Positions 17,078-24,494 of a stretch of 64,000 bases of DNA are shown here, piece by piece. Where the stretch lies: positions 30,890 to 94,889 of the forward strand of contig NZ_JACIJD010000016.1 of the NCBI RefSeq assembly GCF_014199205.1, given 5' to 3'. The stretch's first letter is position 1. Each line of letters opens with the position of its first letter. Source of the DNA: Muricoccus pecuniae. Its GTDB lineage: Bacteria; Pseudomonadota; Alphaproteobacteria; Acetobacterales; Acetobacteraceae. The position numbers were made by a program, and so were the translations under genes. The notes beneath the pieces were generated by a model. It had not been told where the DNA came from, did no database searches, and worked only from the letters and a program-made list of their open reading frames with translations.

Positions 17078-17866
17078 ATGGCTTGGCTCAACAACGCGCT
17101 TTTCGGCTGGTATCCCTATGCCGCGCTGAGCGTCTTCCTGCTCGGCAGCCTGCTGCGCTTCGACCACTCGCAGTACACTTGGCGCACCGGCTCCAGCCAG
17201 CTGCTGCGCAGCAAGCAGCTCCGGCTCGGTTCCAACCTCTTTCATGTCGGTATCCTCGTGATCTTCGGCGGCCATCTCGTCGGCCTGCTGACGCCGGTGG
17301 CGGTGTTCGACGCGCTCGGTATCGGCCACGGCTTCAAGCAGGGCATGGCCATGCTCGTCGGCGGCGTGGCGGGCATCGCCTGCTGGATCGGCATCGCGCT
17401 GCTGGCGCATCGCCGGCTGCTCGATCCCCGCATCCGCAAGACCTCCAGCTTCAGCGACACGGCGATCCTGCTGCTGCTCTGGGCGCAGCTCACCCTCGGC
17501 CTGCTGACCATTCCCGTCTCGGCGGGGCACATGGACGGGCATGAAATGGTCAAGTTCATGACCTGGGCCCAGGGCATCGTGACGCTGCAGCCCGGCGTCG
17601 CCGCCGAGATCGCGGATGTCAGCATCATCTTCAAGCTGCACCTCTTCCTCGGCATGACGCTCTTCGTGGTCTTCCCTTTCACCCGGCTGGTGCATGTGTG
17701 GAGCGCGCCCGTCTGGTATCTCGGCCGCACCGGCTACCAGGTGGTGCGCACGCTGCGCCCCGTCGCGCGCCCCCGGCCCGAGGCCGCCGCGCGGCCGGCC
17801 GCCACGGCGCCGGGCCTCCGCCCCCTGGCGGAACCCGCCCCGCAGCTCGCGACGAGCGGGGACTGA
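17078..17866 (+). CDS. narI: Respiratory nitrate reductase gamma subunit NarI (cytochrome b)
   Basis: A 262-residue membrane protein with five predicted transmembrane helices, beginning with the family pattern WYPYAALSVFLLGSLLRFDHSQYTWRTGSSQLL. Histidines in FHVGILVIFGGHLVG and in FKLHLFLG plus TRLVHVWSAPVWYL are positioned to bind the two b haems. NarI oxidises quinol at the periplasmic face and passes electrons to NarH, which conserves energy. The C-terminal ~40 residues are a Pro/Ala/Arg tail not needed for the fold. A good AGAGGAGGG ribosome site precedes the ATG; the gap to narJ is 13 nt. Confidence 0.96.
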   Translation: MAWLNNALFGWYPYAALSVFLLGSLLRFDHSQYTWRTGSSQLLRSKQLRLGSNLFHVGILVIFGGHLVGLLTPVAVFDALGIGHGFKQGMAMLVGGVAGIACWIGIALLAHRRLLDPRIRKTSSFSDTAILLLLWAQLTLGLLTIPVSAGHMDGHEMVKFMTWAQGIVTLQPGVAAEIADVSIIFKLHLFLGMTLFVVFPFTRLVHVWSAPVWYLGRTGYQVVRTLRPVARPRPEAAARPAATAPGLRPLAEPAPQLATSGD

Positions 17867-17869
17867 GCC

Positions 17870-18691
17870 ATGCGCCTCGTCACTCTCCGGAACTCGACGG
17901 CGCCGGTCATCGCCGTCAACGACGTGGTCATCGCCAACGCCGCCATCGCGCGGGAGGTGCAGAACCATGCCGGGGCGAATGCCCGGCAGGGCTGGGAGGA
18001 GGCGACGCGCGCCCTGGTGGTGCGGGAGCTGCTCACCCAGCGCGCGCGGCTCCTCGGGCTGGTTGCGGAGCCGCAATCCCTCGACGGCCTGCGCGAGACG
18101 GAGGAGGAGGCGCTCATCCGCGCTCTCCTCGAAGCGGAGGTGAGGACGCCGCGCGCGGACGAGGAGACCTGCCGCCGCTACTACCTCGCCAACCCCGCGC
18201 GCTTCCGCAGCCCCGACCTGTTCGAGCCCGTGCACATCCTCTTCCAGGCCGCACGGGACGACGAGGCGGCCTTCTCCGTGGCGCTGGAGCGCGCGCGCGC
18301 CGTGCTGGCGGAGGTGACGGCGGAGCCCGGCCGCTTCGAGGCGATGGCCCGCGCCCTGTCCGACTGCCCCTCCGCGGCGGAGGGCGGACGGCTCGGCCAG
18401 GTGGCGCGCGGCGACACCACGCCCGAATTCGAGGCGGCGATGCTGTCGCTCCGGGCGGGCGAGACCTGCGCCGAGCCCGTGCTCACCCGCTACGGCGTGC
18501 ACGTGCTGCGGCTGGAGCGGAAGGTCGAGGGCGGGCTCCTGCCCTTCGAGGCGGTGCGTGAACGGATCGCGCGCTTCCTGGAGGAGAGCTCCTGGCGCCG
18601 CGCCGTTGCCCAGTACGTCGCGCTGCTCGCGGGGCAGGCAAGGATCGAGGGCTTCGACATGCCGGGCGCCGCGACGCCGCTGGTGCAGTAG
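17870..18691 (+). CDS. Parvulin-type peptidylprolyl isomerase (NifM/PpiC-like)
   Basis: The 273-residue protein has an N-terminal helical SurA/NifM-like region (residues 1-105) and a parvulin domain (about 110-225) with EPVHILFQA, ALSDCPSAAEGGRLGQ and GVHVLRLERKVEG, the usual PpiC strands. No signal peptide is visible, so unlike SurA it should act in the cytoplasm. It starts 3 nt after narI. Parvulins are found in nar operons of several proteobacteria, where a role in folding or maturing the reductase is suspected. That role is inference here, supported by gene order alone. Confidence 0.88.
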   Translation: MRLVTLRNSTAPVIAVNDVVIANAAIAREVQNHAGANARQGWEEATRALVVRELLTQRARLLGLVAEPQSLDGLRETEEEALIRALLEAEVRTPRADEETCRRYYLANPARFRSPDLFEPVHILFQAARDDEAAFSVALERARAVLAEVTAEPGRFEAMARALSDCPSAAEGGRLGQVARGDTTPEFEAAMLSLRAGETCAEPVLTRYGVHVLRLERKVEGGLLPFEAVRERIARFLEESSWRRAVAQYVALLAGQARIEGFDMPGAATPLVQ

Positions 18692-18702
18692 GGGAGGCGA
18701 GG

Positions 18703-19008
18703 ATGCTGGGCGAGATCCTGGGCGGGCTGACCGACCCCATGCGCGCGGAGGAGATCCTCCTCTTCGTCGGCCAGCCCGGGATGCGGGAGCGCGTCGAGGA
18801 GGCGGCGGCGAAGGACGGCGTGCCGGTCGGCGCGCTGGTCGCCTCCAAGGTCCGCCACCTCGTGGACCACGGCGACGAGGAGGTCTGGCTCGACCTCGTC
18901 GGCGCCATGGCGGGCTCCCCCCAGCCCGCCGCGGCGGCGGTCGAGCGCGTGCTGGCGCGCGCCTTCCCCGATCCGGTGCGGGTGCGCCTCACCCGCCGGG
19001 CGTCATGA
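18703..19008 (+). CDS. Unrecognised small protein of the nar operon (101 aa)
   Basis: I cannot assign a family. The protein is soluble and mostly helical, has no cysteine or histidine cluster, and ends in a short basic tail (VRVRLTRRAS). It starts 11 nt after the parvulin gene with a GGGGAGGCGAGG ribosome site, and its stop overlaps the moeA start (ATGA). This makes it a translationally coupled member of the nitrate operon. Its placement between a folding factor and a molybdenum cofactor gene suggests an accessory role in nitrate reductase maturation, which is inference from context alone. Confidence 0.6.
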   Translation: MLGEILGGLTDPMRAEEILLFVGQPGMRERVEEAAAKDGVPVGALVASKVRHLVDHGDEEVWLDLVGAMAGSPQPAAAAVERVLARAFPDPVRVRLTRRAS

Positions 19009-20264
19009 ACGCGATCAGCCCGAACCTCGCATGCTGCGCGGGCGGCATGGCGTTCGGGGAGGCGAGGGCGCGAGTGCTGGCCCTCGCGCCGGGGCTGCCG
19101 ATGGCGCCGGAGACGGTGCCGCTGGAGGAGGGCGCCGGCCGCATCGCCGCCGCCCCCGTGCGGGCGCGGCTGTCCCTGCCGGGCTTCGACCAGTCGGCCA
19201 TGGACGGCTATGCCGTCCGCACCGCCGGTCTGCTGCCGGGCGCCTGGCTGCCGGTTGCCGGCCGCACGGCCGCGGGCGAGGAGCCGGTCTTCCTCCGCCC
19301 GGGCACGGCCCATCGCATCCTCACCGGCGCGCCGGTGCCCGAGGGCGCCGATGCCGTGATCGCGCAGGAGGAGGTGCTGCGCCGGGAGGACACCGTCCGC
19401 ATCGGGGCGCCGCCCGCGCCGGGCGCCCATCTCCGCCGCCGGGGCGAGGACATCGCGGCGGGCGACACCCTCCTGCGCGAGGGCACGCTGCTGGACTGGC
19501 GGCACCTGGCCGTCCTCGCCGCCCAGGGCATCGGATCCGTCGAGGTGCGCCGCCGCCCCCGGGTGGCCTTGCTGTCGAGCGGGCGCGAGCTGCGCGCCCC
19601 TGGCGATGAGCTGGCGACCGGCCAGATCCACGATTCCAACGGGCCGATGCTGCGCGCCCTGCTGCGCGCCTGGGGCGCGGAGGTGCACATCCGGCCGCCC
19701 GTCGCCGACGAGCCCGCCGCGATGCGCGAGGCTCTTCGCGATGCCGCCGCCGGCGCCGATCTCGTCCTCACCACCGCGGGCATCTCCGTGGGCGAGGAGG
19801 ACCATGTGCGCGACGCGCTCCTCTCCCTCGGCGGCGAGCTGTCGGTGCTGAAGGTCGCGATGAAGCCGGGCAAGCCGCTGGGCGCCGGGCGGATCGGCGA
19901 CGCGGTCTTCCTCGGCCTGCCCGGCAACCCGCAGGCGGCGCTCGCGGGGGCGCTGGCCTTCCTCCGCCCCCTGCTCGCCCGGATGACGGGCGCGGCCGAG
20001 CCGGCGGGGCTCGCCGCCCTGGCCGGCTTCGCCATGGCCCGGAAGCCGGGGCGGGCGGAGTTCATCCCCGTCTCCCTCCACCGGCGCGGCGCCTGCCTCC
20101 GGGCGGAGCGGGCGGGGCCGGACGGCGCCGGGCGGCTGGCGCCGCTCCTTCTCGCCCAGGGCCTGGCCTTCCTGCCGGCCGGGCGGGACGAGATCCGGCC
20201 GGGCGACGAGCTGGAGATCCTGCCCTTTCCCTCCGCGTTCCCCGGGGAGGCGGCCCATGGCTGA
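19005..20264 (+). CDS. moeA: Molybdopterin molybdenumtransferase MoeA
   Basis: The 419-residue protein has the MoeA landmarks: GFDQSAMDGYAVR, HRILTGAPVPEGADAVI, LLSSGRELRAPGDEL followed by GQIHDSNGPML, TTAGISVGEEDHV, and MKPGKPLGAGRIGDAVFLGLPGNP. MoeA inserts molybdate into adenylylated molybdopterin in the cytoplasm, making the cofactor that NarG needs. It overlaps the preceding small gene by 4 nt and the following haemoglobin gene by 8 nt. An internal ATG (MAFGEARARVLALAPG) could be the real start, because the first 14 residues are not family-like. It is likely a copy dedicated to the nitrate operon. Confidence 0.93.
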   Translation: MNAISPNLACCAGGMAFGEARARVLALAPGLPMAPETVPLEEGAGRIAAAPVRARLSLPGFDQSAMDGYAVRTAGLLPGAWLPVAGRTAAGEEPVFLRPGTAHRILTGAPVPEGADAVIAQEEVLRREDTVRIGAPPAPGAHLRRRGEDIAAGDTLLREGTLLDWRHLAVLAAQGIGSVEVRRRPRVALLSSGRELRAPGDELATGQIHDSNGPMLRALLRAWGAEVHIRPPVADEPAAMREALRDAAAGADLVLTTAGISVGEEDHVRDALLSLGGELSVLKVAMKPGKPLGAGRIGDAVFLGLPGNPQAALAGALAFLRPLLARMTGAAEPAGLAALAGFAMARKPGRAEFIPVSLHRRGACLRAERAGPDGAGRLAPLLLAQGLAFLPAGRDEIRPGDELEILPFPSAFPGEAAHG

Positions 20265-20730
20265 CGAGGCGCAGGAGGCCGCGACGCGGCGGCTGGGGGC
20301 GACCCGCGCCGCGCAGGAGGCGACCGGGCTGGACGAGGCGGTGATCGAGCGCCTCGTGCGCGCTTTCTACGACGCCGCGCGCGAGGACGCGGTCCTCGCC
20401 CCTCTCTTCGCCGGTGTGGAGGACTGGGAGGTTCACATCGCCCGGCTCTGCGCCTTCTGGTCCTCGGTGGCGCTGATGACCGGGCGCTACCACGGCCAGC
20501 CCATGGCGGCGCACGCGCGGCTCGACCTTCGCGCGGCGCATTTCGCGCGCTGGCTCGCCCTCTTCGAGAGGACGGCGCGCGAGGTCTGCACCCCGGCGGG
20601 GGCGGATCATCTCCTCGAACGCGCCCATCGGATCGCCAGGAGCCTGGAGCACGGCCTGGCCTTCCATCGCGGCGAACTTCCCCGGCCCTTCTCGGCGGCC
20701 TGGGCCAAGGCAGCAGGGACATCCCCATGA
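20257..20730 (+). CDS. Group III truncated haemoglobin
   Basis: The 157-residue protein fits the group III (P-type) truncated globin: LVRAFYDAAREDAVLAPLF holds the B-helix tyrosine, HIARLCAFWSSVALMTGRYHGQPMAAH the conserved Trp and distal region, and AAHFARWLALFERT the proximal haem-binding histidine. It is cytoplasmic and probably binds or detoxifies NO or handles peroxide and oxygen. In a nitrate reductase operon, next to NnrS, protection from NO made by NarG side activity is a reasonable inference. It overlaps moeA upstream and the MobB-like gene downstream by a few bases, so it is certainly cotranscribed. Confidence 0.9.
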   Translation: MADEAQEAATRRLGATRAAQEATGLDEAVIERLVRAFYDAAREDAVLAPLFAGVEDWEVHIARLCAFWSSVALMTGRYHGQPMAAHARLDLRAAHFARWLALFERTAREVCTPAGADHLLERAHRIARSLEHGLAFHRGELPRPFSAAWAKAAGTSP

Positions 20731-21269
20731 GAGTGTTCGGTATCGTCGGCAGCTGCGCCGCCAAGGCGGGCATCGTGCCGGGACTGGTGGCGGAGCTGAC
20801 GCGCCGCGGGCTGCGCGCCTCCACGATCAAGCACGTGCCGGACGACCTGGACCTCGACAGGCCGGGCACCGGGAGCTGGGCCGCGCGTGAGGCGGGGGCG
20901 GAGGAGATCATCCTCGCCAGCGGCACGCGCCACGTCCTGATGCGGGAGCTGCGACGGATGGAGGACGAGCCGGAGGTGGAGGCGCTGCTCGCGCGTCTCT
21001 CCCCGGTGGACATCGTGCTGCTGGAGGGCTTCCGCCTCTCCCCCTATCCGAAGCTGGAGGCGGTGAGGGCCGGGGGCGACCGGCGCCTGCTCGCGCTCGA
21101 CGACCCCTCCGTCCTCGCCGTGACGGGCGACAGGCCAGTGGCGGCGCCCGTGCCCTTCCTGCCCCTCGCCGACCGGGCGGGCCTGGCGGATTTCGTGCTC
21201 GCCCACGCGGCCGAGCCCTTTGCCCCGGGGATGGGCCTCTCCGCCCCTGCCCCGGGCGTGCTGGCCTAG
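20727..21269 (+). CDS. MobB-like protein with a degenerate P-loop
   Basis: The 180-residue protein aligns with MobB, the GTP-binding adaptor of molybdopterin-guanine dinucleotide synthesis, through STIKHVPDDLDLDRPG, REAGAEEIILAS, RHVLMRELRRMEDEP and VDIVLLEGFRLSPYPKLEAVR. The nucleotide-binding loop is wrong, however. Where MobB has an SGxGKTT-like sequence, this protein reads GIVGSCAAKAGIV: the lysine remains (K13), but the glycine before it is alanine and the Thr pair is Ala-Gly. The usual PGKDS is also PGTGS. It either no longer binds GTP in the ordinary way or has another job. It overlaps the haemoglobin gene by 4 nt. Confidence 0.85.
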   Translation: MRVFGIVGSCAAKAGIVPGLVAELTRRGLRASTIKHVPDDLDLDRPGTGSWAAREAGAEEIILASGTRHVLMRELRRMEDEPEVEALLARLSPVDIVLLEGFRLSPYPKLEAVRAGGDRRLLALDDPSVLAVTGDRPVAAPVPFLPLADRAGLADFVLAHAAEPFAPGMGLSAPAPGVLA

Positions 21270-21281
21270 GAGGCGCGCGTC

Positions 21282-22097
21282 ATGCCGCAGATCCATTCCT
21301 GGAAGCGCAACCTCTGCGGGTGCGCGCCCCGCCCCGCCGGCACGGGGCCTCGGCTCGCCGCCACGGGCCTGCCGCGCTCCCCCACGCGGGCCGACGAGCC
21401 CCCCGAGGGGACGGCGCTGCACCGGCTGGTGCAGGGCTTCGGCCGCTTCCGCCACCAGCATTTCGAGGTGGACGAGGACCTCTTCAGCCGCCTGCTGGAG
21501 GGGCAGCACCCGGAGGTGATGGTGATCGCCTGCTCGGACAGCCGCACCGATCCCGCCATCATCTGCGGCGCCCGGCCCGGCGACCTCTTCGTGGTGCGGA
21601 ACGTGGCGGCGCTGGTGCCGCCGCCCACGGATGACGGCCAGCCGCACGGCACCGCCTCGGCCATCGAGTTCGGCGTGAAGGCGCTGGGCGTGCGGCACAT
21701 CGTCGTCCTCGGCCACTCCTTCTGCGCGGGCGTGCGCTGCCTGCTGGAGCACGACCACGGCGCCCGGCGCTTCGACTACGTCTCCGACTGGGTGGAGGTC
21801 GCGCGCGAGGTGCGCGAGGAGATGGACGGGCTCGTCACCGATGCGGACCGCGCCCTGATCGCGCGGCAGGCGGAGCAGGCCGCGCTGCTGGCCAGCCTGC
21901 GCCACCTCGCGGCCTATCCCTTCGTGGCGGACCGCGTCGCCGCCGGGCGGCTCTCGCTGCACGGCTGGTACTTCCACTTCGGCTGGGGCGTGCTGCAGGC
22001 GGCCGCCGGGCCGCGCGGGCCCTTCCGCCAGCTCGACCCCGACGCCCCGCTGCTGCCCGCGATCGGGGCCGCCGGCCCGCTGGAGCGCGCGGCGTGA
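21282..22097 (+). CDS. Beta-class carbonic anhydrase
   Basis: The 271-residue protein has the beta-CA zinc site: C84 and the D86-R88 dyad in CSDSRTDP, then H145 and C148 in GHSFCAG. VVRNVAALVPP, SAIEFGVKALGVRHIVVLGHS and the C-terminal LHGWYFHFGWGVLQ are also typical. It interconverts CO2 and bicarbonate in the cytoplasm. The normal GHxxCGG is GHSFCAG here, a mild change. About 45 extra N-terminal residues precede the fold. It sits 12 nt after the MobB-like gene and overlaps nnrS by 4 nt, so it belongs to the nitrate operon, an unusual home for a carbonic anhydrase. Confidence 0.92.
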   Translation: MPQIHSWKRNLCGCAPRPAGTGPRLAATGLPRSPTRADEPPEGTALHRLVQGFGRFRHQHFEVDEDLFSRLLEGQHPEVMVIACSDSRTDPAIICGARPGDLFVVRNVAALVPPPTDDGQPHGTASAIEFGVKALGVRHIVVLGHSFCAGVRCLLEHDHGARRFDYVSDWVEVAREVREEMDGLVTDADRALIARQAEQAALLASLRHLAAYPFVADRVAAGRLSLHGWYFHFGWGVLQAAAGPRGPFRQLDPDAPLLPAIGAAGPLERAA

Positions 22098-23302
22098 GCG
22101 CCGGGGCCGCGGGGATGGCCGGGCCGGCGGTGCCCCGGGGCTGGGCGCCCTTCGGCCAGGGCTTCCGGCCCTTCTTCCTCATCGCCGGGGTCTGGGCGCT
22201 CCTCGCCATCCCCGGCTGGATCGCGGCCCTGCACGGCGCGGCCCTGCCGGACGGGCCGCTGCCCCTGCCGCGCTGGCACGCGCATGAGATGCTGGCGGGC
22301 TTCATCGGCGCGGCGCTCGGGGGCTTCCTGCTGACGGCGGTGCCGAACTGGACGGGGCGCCCCGGCTATTCGGGCCCGCCGCTCGCGCTCCTCGCGGCGC
22401 TCTTCGTGGCGGCGCGGCTCGCTCTCCTGCCCGGCTCGCCCCTGCCCGTCGGGGTCGCGGCGGCGGTGGCGCTGATTCCCCTCCCGGCGCTGCTGGCCAC
22501 CGTACTTCCCGCCGTGGCCGCGGCGCGCAAGGCGCGGCTCCTCGGCCCGCCCGCGCTGGTCCTGGCCTTCTGGGCCGGGGACCTCATGATGCTGGGCGAC
22601 GCGGCGGGCTGGCTGCCCGGCGCCTTCTCCCGGGGGCAGGCCCTCTGCCTCGATGTCGCGCTGGTGCTGGTGGGGCTGATCGGCGGGCGGATCGTGCCCT
22701 CCTTCACGATGAACGCGCTCCGCAAGGCGGGGGAGGAGGCGGAGCTGCGCCCCATCCCCGGGGTGGACCGGGCGGCGGTGCTCTCCCTCCTGGCCGTCGT
22801 GGTGGCGGATCAGGCCCTTCCCGGGAGCGCGGCGGCCGGGGTGGCGGCGGGAGCGGCGGCGCTGTTCACCCTGCTGCGCCTGTCCCGCTGGCACGGGCTG
22901 AGGACGCTCGGGCAGCCGATCCTCTGGGTGCTGCACCTCGCCTATCTCGTCCTGCCCGTCTCGCTCGCGGTGAAGGCCGCCTCCCTTCTCGCCGGTCCCG
23001 ACTGGGCGGCCGGATGGATGCACCTGCAATCCATCGGCGCGATCGCGCTGATGATCCTGGCGGTGATGACGCGGGCGACGCTCGGCCATACCGGGCGGGC
23101 GCTCGTCGCGGCGCCGCCCGTGGTGCTGGCCTATCTCCTGCTGCTCGGCGCGGCCCTCGCCCGGGGCTTCGGCCCCGCACTCTGGCCGGGGATGGGCGCC
23201 TATGCCCTGGCGGGCGCCCTCTGGGCCGCCTCCTTCGGGCTGTTCCTCGCCGTCTACGCGCCGATGCTGCTGCGGACGCGGCCGGACGGGAAGCCGGGCT
23301 GA
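22094..23302 (+). CDS. NnrS family membrane protein
   Basis: A 402-residue integral membrane protein with about twelve hydrophobic segments. It starts with the typical FGQGFRPFFLIAGVWALLAIPGW and RWHAHEMLAGFIGAALGGFLLTAVPNWTGR, whose histidines are among the conserved metal/haem ligands, and later has GGRIVPSFTMNALRK. NnrS proteins are haem- and copper-containing and protect denitrifiers from NO stress. Its translation is coupled to the carbonic anhydrase gene by a 4-nt overlap. Together with the truncated globin it forms an apparent NO-defence pair in the nar operon. Confidence 0.93.
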   Translation: MSAGAAGMAGPAVPRGWAPFGQGFRPFFLIAGVWALLAIPGWIAALHGAALPDGPLPLPRWHAHEMLAGFIGAALGGFLLTAVPNWTGRPGYSGPPLALLAALFVAARLALLPGSPLPVGVAAAVALIPLPALLATVLPAVAAARKARLLGPPALVLAFWAGDLMMLGDAAGWLPGAFSRGQALCLDVALVLVGLIGGRIVPSFTMNALRKAGEEAELRPIPGVDRAAVLSLLAVVVADQALPGSAAAGVAAGAAALFTLLRLSRWHGLRTLGQPILWVLHLAYLVLPVSLAVKAASLLAGPDWAAGWMHLQSIGAIALMILAVMTRATLGHTGRALVAAPPVVLAYLLLLGAALARGFGPALWPGMGAYALAGALWAASFGLFLAVYAPMLLRTRPDGKPG

Positions 23303-23365
23303 CCGGCGGGGCAAACCGCCCCGGCGGTGCCGCGTTCGGTCGGTATGCCGGGAGCGGAGGGGCGG

Positions 23366-23713
23366 ATGTCTGACGAACGGGAACTTCCGGCCGCGGCGGG
23401 TGCCGTGGCGAGGGCCCATCCGGACCTGTACCGGGCCTATGCGGCCCTCGGCGAGGCCTGCGCCGCCGCCGGCCCGATCGACCGGCAGGCGCAGCGCCTC
23501 GTGAAGCTGGCCCTCGCGATCGGTGCGGGGCTGGAGGGCGGCGTGCACTCCCAGTGCCGCCGAGCACTGGCCGAGGGGGTGCCGAAGGAGGCACTGAAGC
23601 AGGTCGCCCTCATGGCGATCCCGACGCTCGGCTTCCCGCGCGCGGTGGCCGCGCTGACCTGGATCGAGGACCTGACCGATCCCGAGACCCGCCGCCACCG
23701 GACGAAGCCCTGA
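23366..23713 (+). CDS. Carboxymuconolactone decarboxylase/AhpD-fold protein
   Basis: The 115-residue protein has the all-helical AhpD fold: LVKLALAIGAGLEGGVHSQCRRALAEGVPKEALKQVALMAIPTLGFPRAVAALTW. Only one cysteine is in the usual active-site helix (HSQC), so the CxxC redox pair of AhpD itself is missing; such single-Cys members are common and mostly uncharacterised. The ATG at 23366 is preceded by GGAGGGG and was chosen over an upstream ATG in the same frame. It is the last gene of the rightward nitrate block and meets the pseudoazurin gene tail to tail. Confidence 0.82.
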   Translation: MSDERELPAAAGAVARAHPDLYRAYAALGEACAAAGPIDRQAQRLVKLALAIGAGLEGGVHSQCRRALAEGVPKEALKQVALMAIPTLGFPRAVAALTWIEDLTDPETRRHRTKP

Positions 23714-23734
23714 GGGCTTCGCCGGGCGGGAGGA

Positions 23735-24190
23735 TCAGTCCCCCAGCCCCTGGAACATCCTCTGGAAGCGCTCGCGCGCGCGGGTGGGATGGGAAGCGGC
23801 GCGGGCCTGCTCGAGATTCGCCCTCGCCGCCTCGCCCTCGCCCACCACGACGAGGCCGACCATGCCCATCCCGTAATGCGGCTTGCACTGGATGCCGTAG
23901 ATGCCCGGCCGGTCGAAGGTGACGGTGATCTCCTCGTTCATGCGGCCCTTGAAAAGGGGCGCGCCCTCGGGAGCCATGGCGGGGATCGACTCCGCGTTGT
24001 GGCCGGGGTTGCTCGCGCGGAAGCGCAGGCTGTCGCCGGGCGCGATGCGGAGGAGGGAGGGCTCGAAGACCATCATCCCCGCCTCGCCGCGGTCCAGCAT
24101 CCGCACCTCGTGCTCCGCCGCCAGGGCCGGGCCGCCCAGCATGGCGCCCGCCATCAGCAGCCCGGCGATCGCCCGTGTCGAATTCCGCAT
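23735..24190 (-). CDS. Pseudoazurin (periplasmic type I copper protein)
   Basis: The 151-residue precursor has a clear signal peptide (residues 1-25, cut after LAAEH or nearby). The cupredoxin domain follows, with copper ligands H64 (PGHNAES), C102 and H105 in IQCKPHYGMGM, and the axial Met at 110, the C-x2-H-x4-M spacing typical of pseudoazurin. It carries electrons in the periplasm, usually from the bc1 complex to copper nitrite reductase or nitrous oxide reductase. Neither enzyme is in this window, so its partner must lie elsewhere. It is convergent with the nar block, and a TTG-N8-CAA palindrome 84 nt upstream suggests FNR-family control. Confidence 0.93.
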   Translation of the reverse strand: MRNSTRAIAGLLMAGAMLGGPALAAEHEVRMLDRGEAGMMVFEPSLLRIAPGDSLRFRASNPGHNAESIPAMAPEGAPLFKGRMNEEITVTFDRPGIYGIQCKPHYGMGMVGLVVVGEGEAARANLEQARAASHPTRARERFQRMFQGLGD

Positions 24191-24269
24191 CTCGCTCTCC
24201 GTTCGCGCCGGGACTCCCTGCGGCTCCCTGTGGCGCTCGGGGCGAAGCCTGAGCCGGGCGCTCGGATTC

Positions 24270-24291
24270 GTCCTTGTCCTGGAACAAGGAC
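24270..24291. promoter_or_regulatory. Palindromic FNR-family-like site upstream of the pseudoazurin gene
   Basis: An 8-bp perfect inverted repeat (GTCCTTGT / ACAAGGAC, 6-nt spacer) contains TTGTCCTGGAACAA, which fits the general TTG-N8-CAA core of FNR-family operators. It is centred about 90 nt before the pseudoazurin start. The rest of the 304-nt gap (24191-24494) holds no gene that I can support; its right end should contain the promoter of the GGDEF-EAL gene. Confidence 0.45.
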
Positions 24292-24494
24292 GGCCGGCCT
24301 CTGCGCCTCCCGGCCGGCCGCGTGGCTGAGGAGACGCCCGGCATCCCGGCGGTCGCCTGTCCGGCCCCGGTCCTCAAGGAAAGATTCACGCATCTGACGA
24401 TATAGAGAGCCCGGCACGGAGGAGAGGTCCCTGCGCCACCTCGCTGGCCTCCGCCCCCGGCCGGTGGGTGCGGAGAGGGGCCGGGAGCCCGCCG

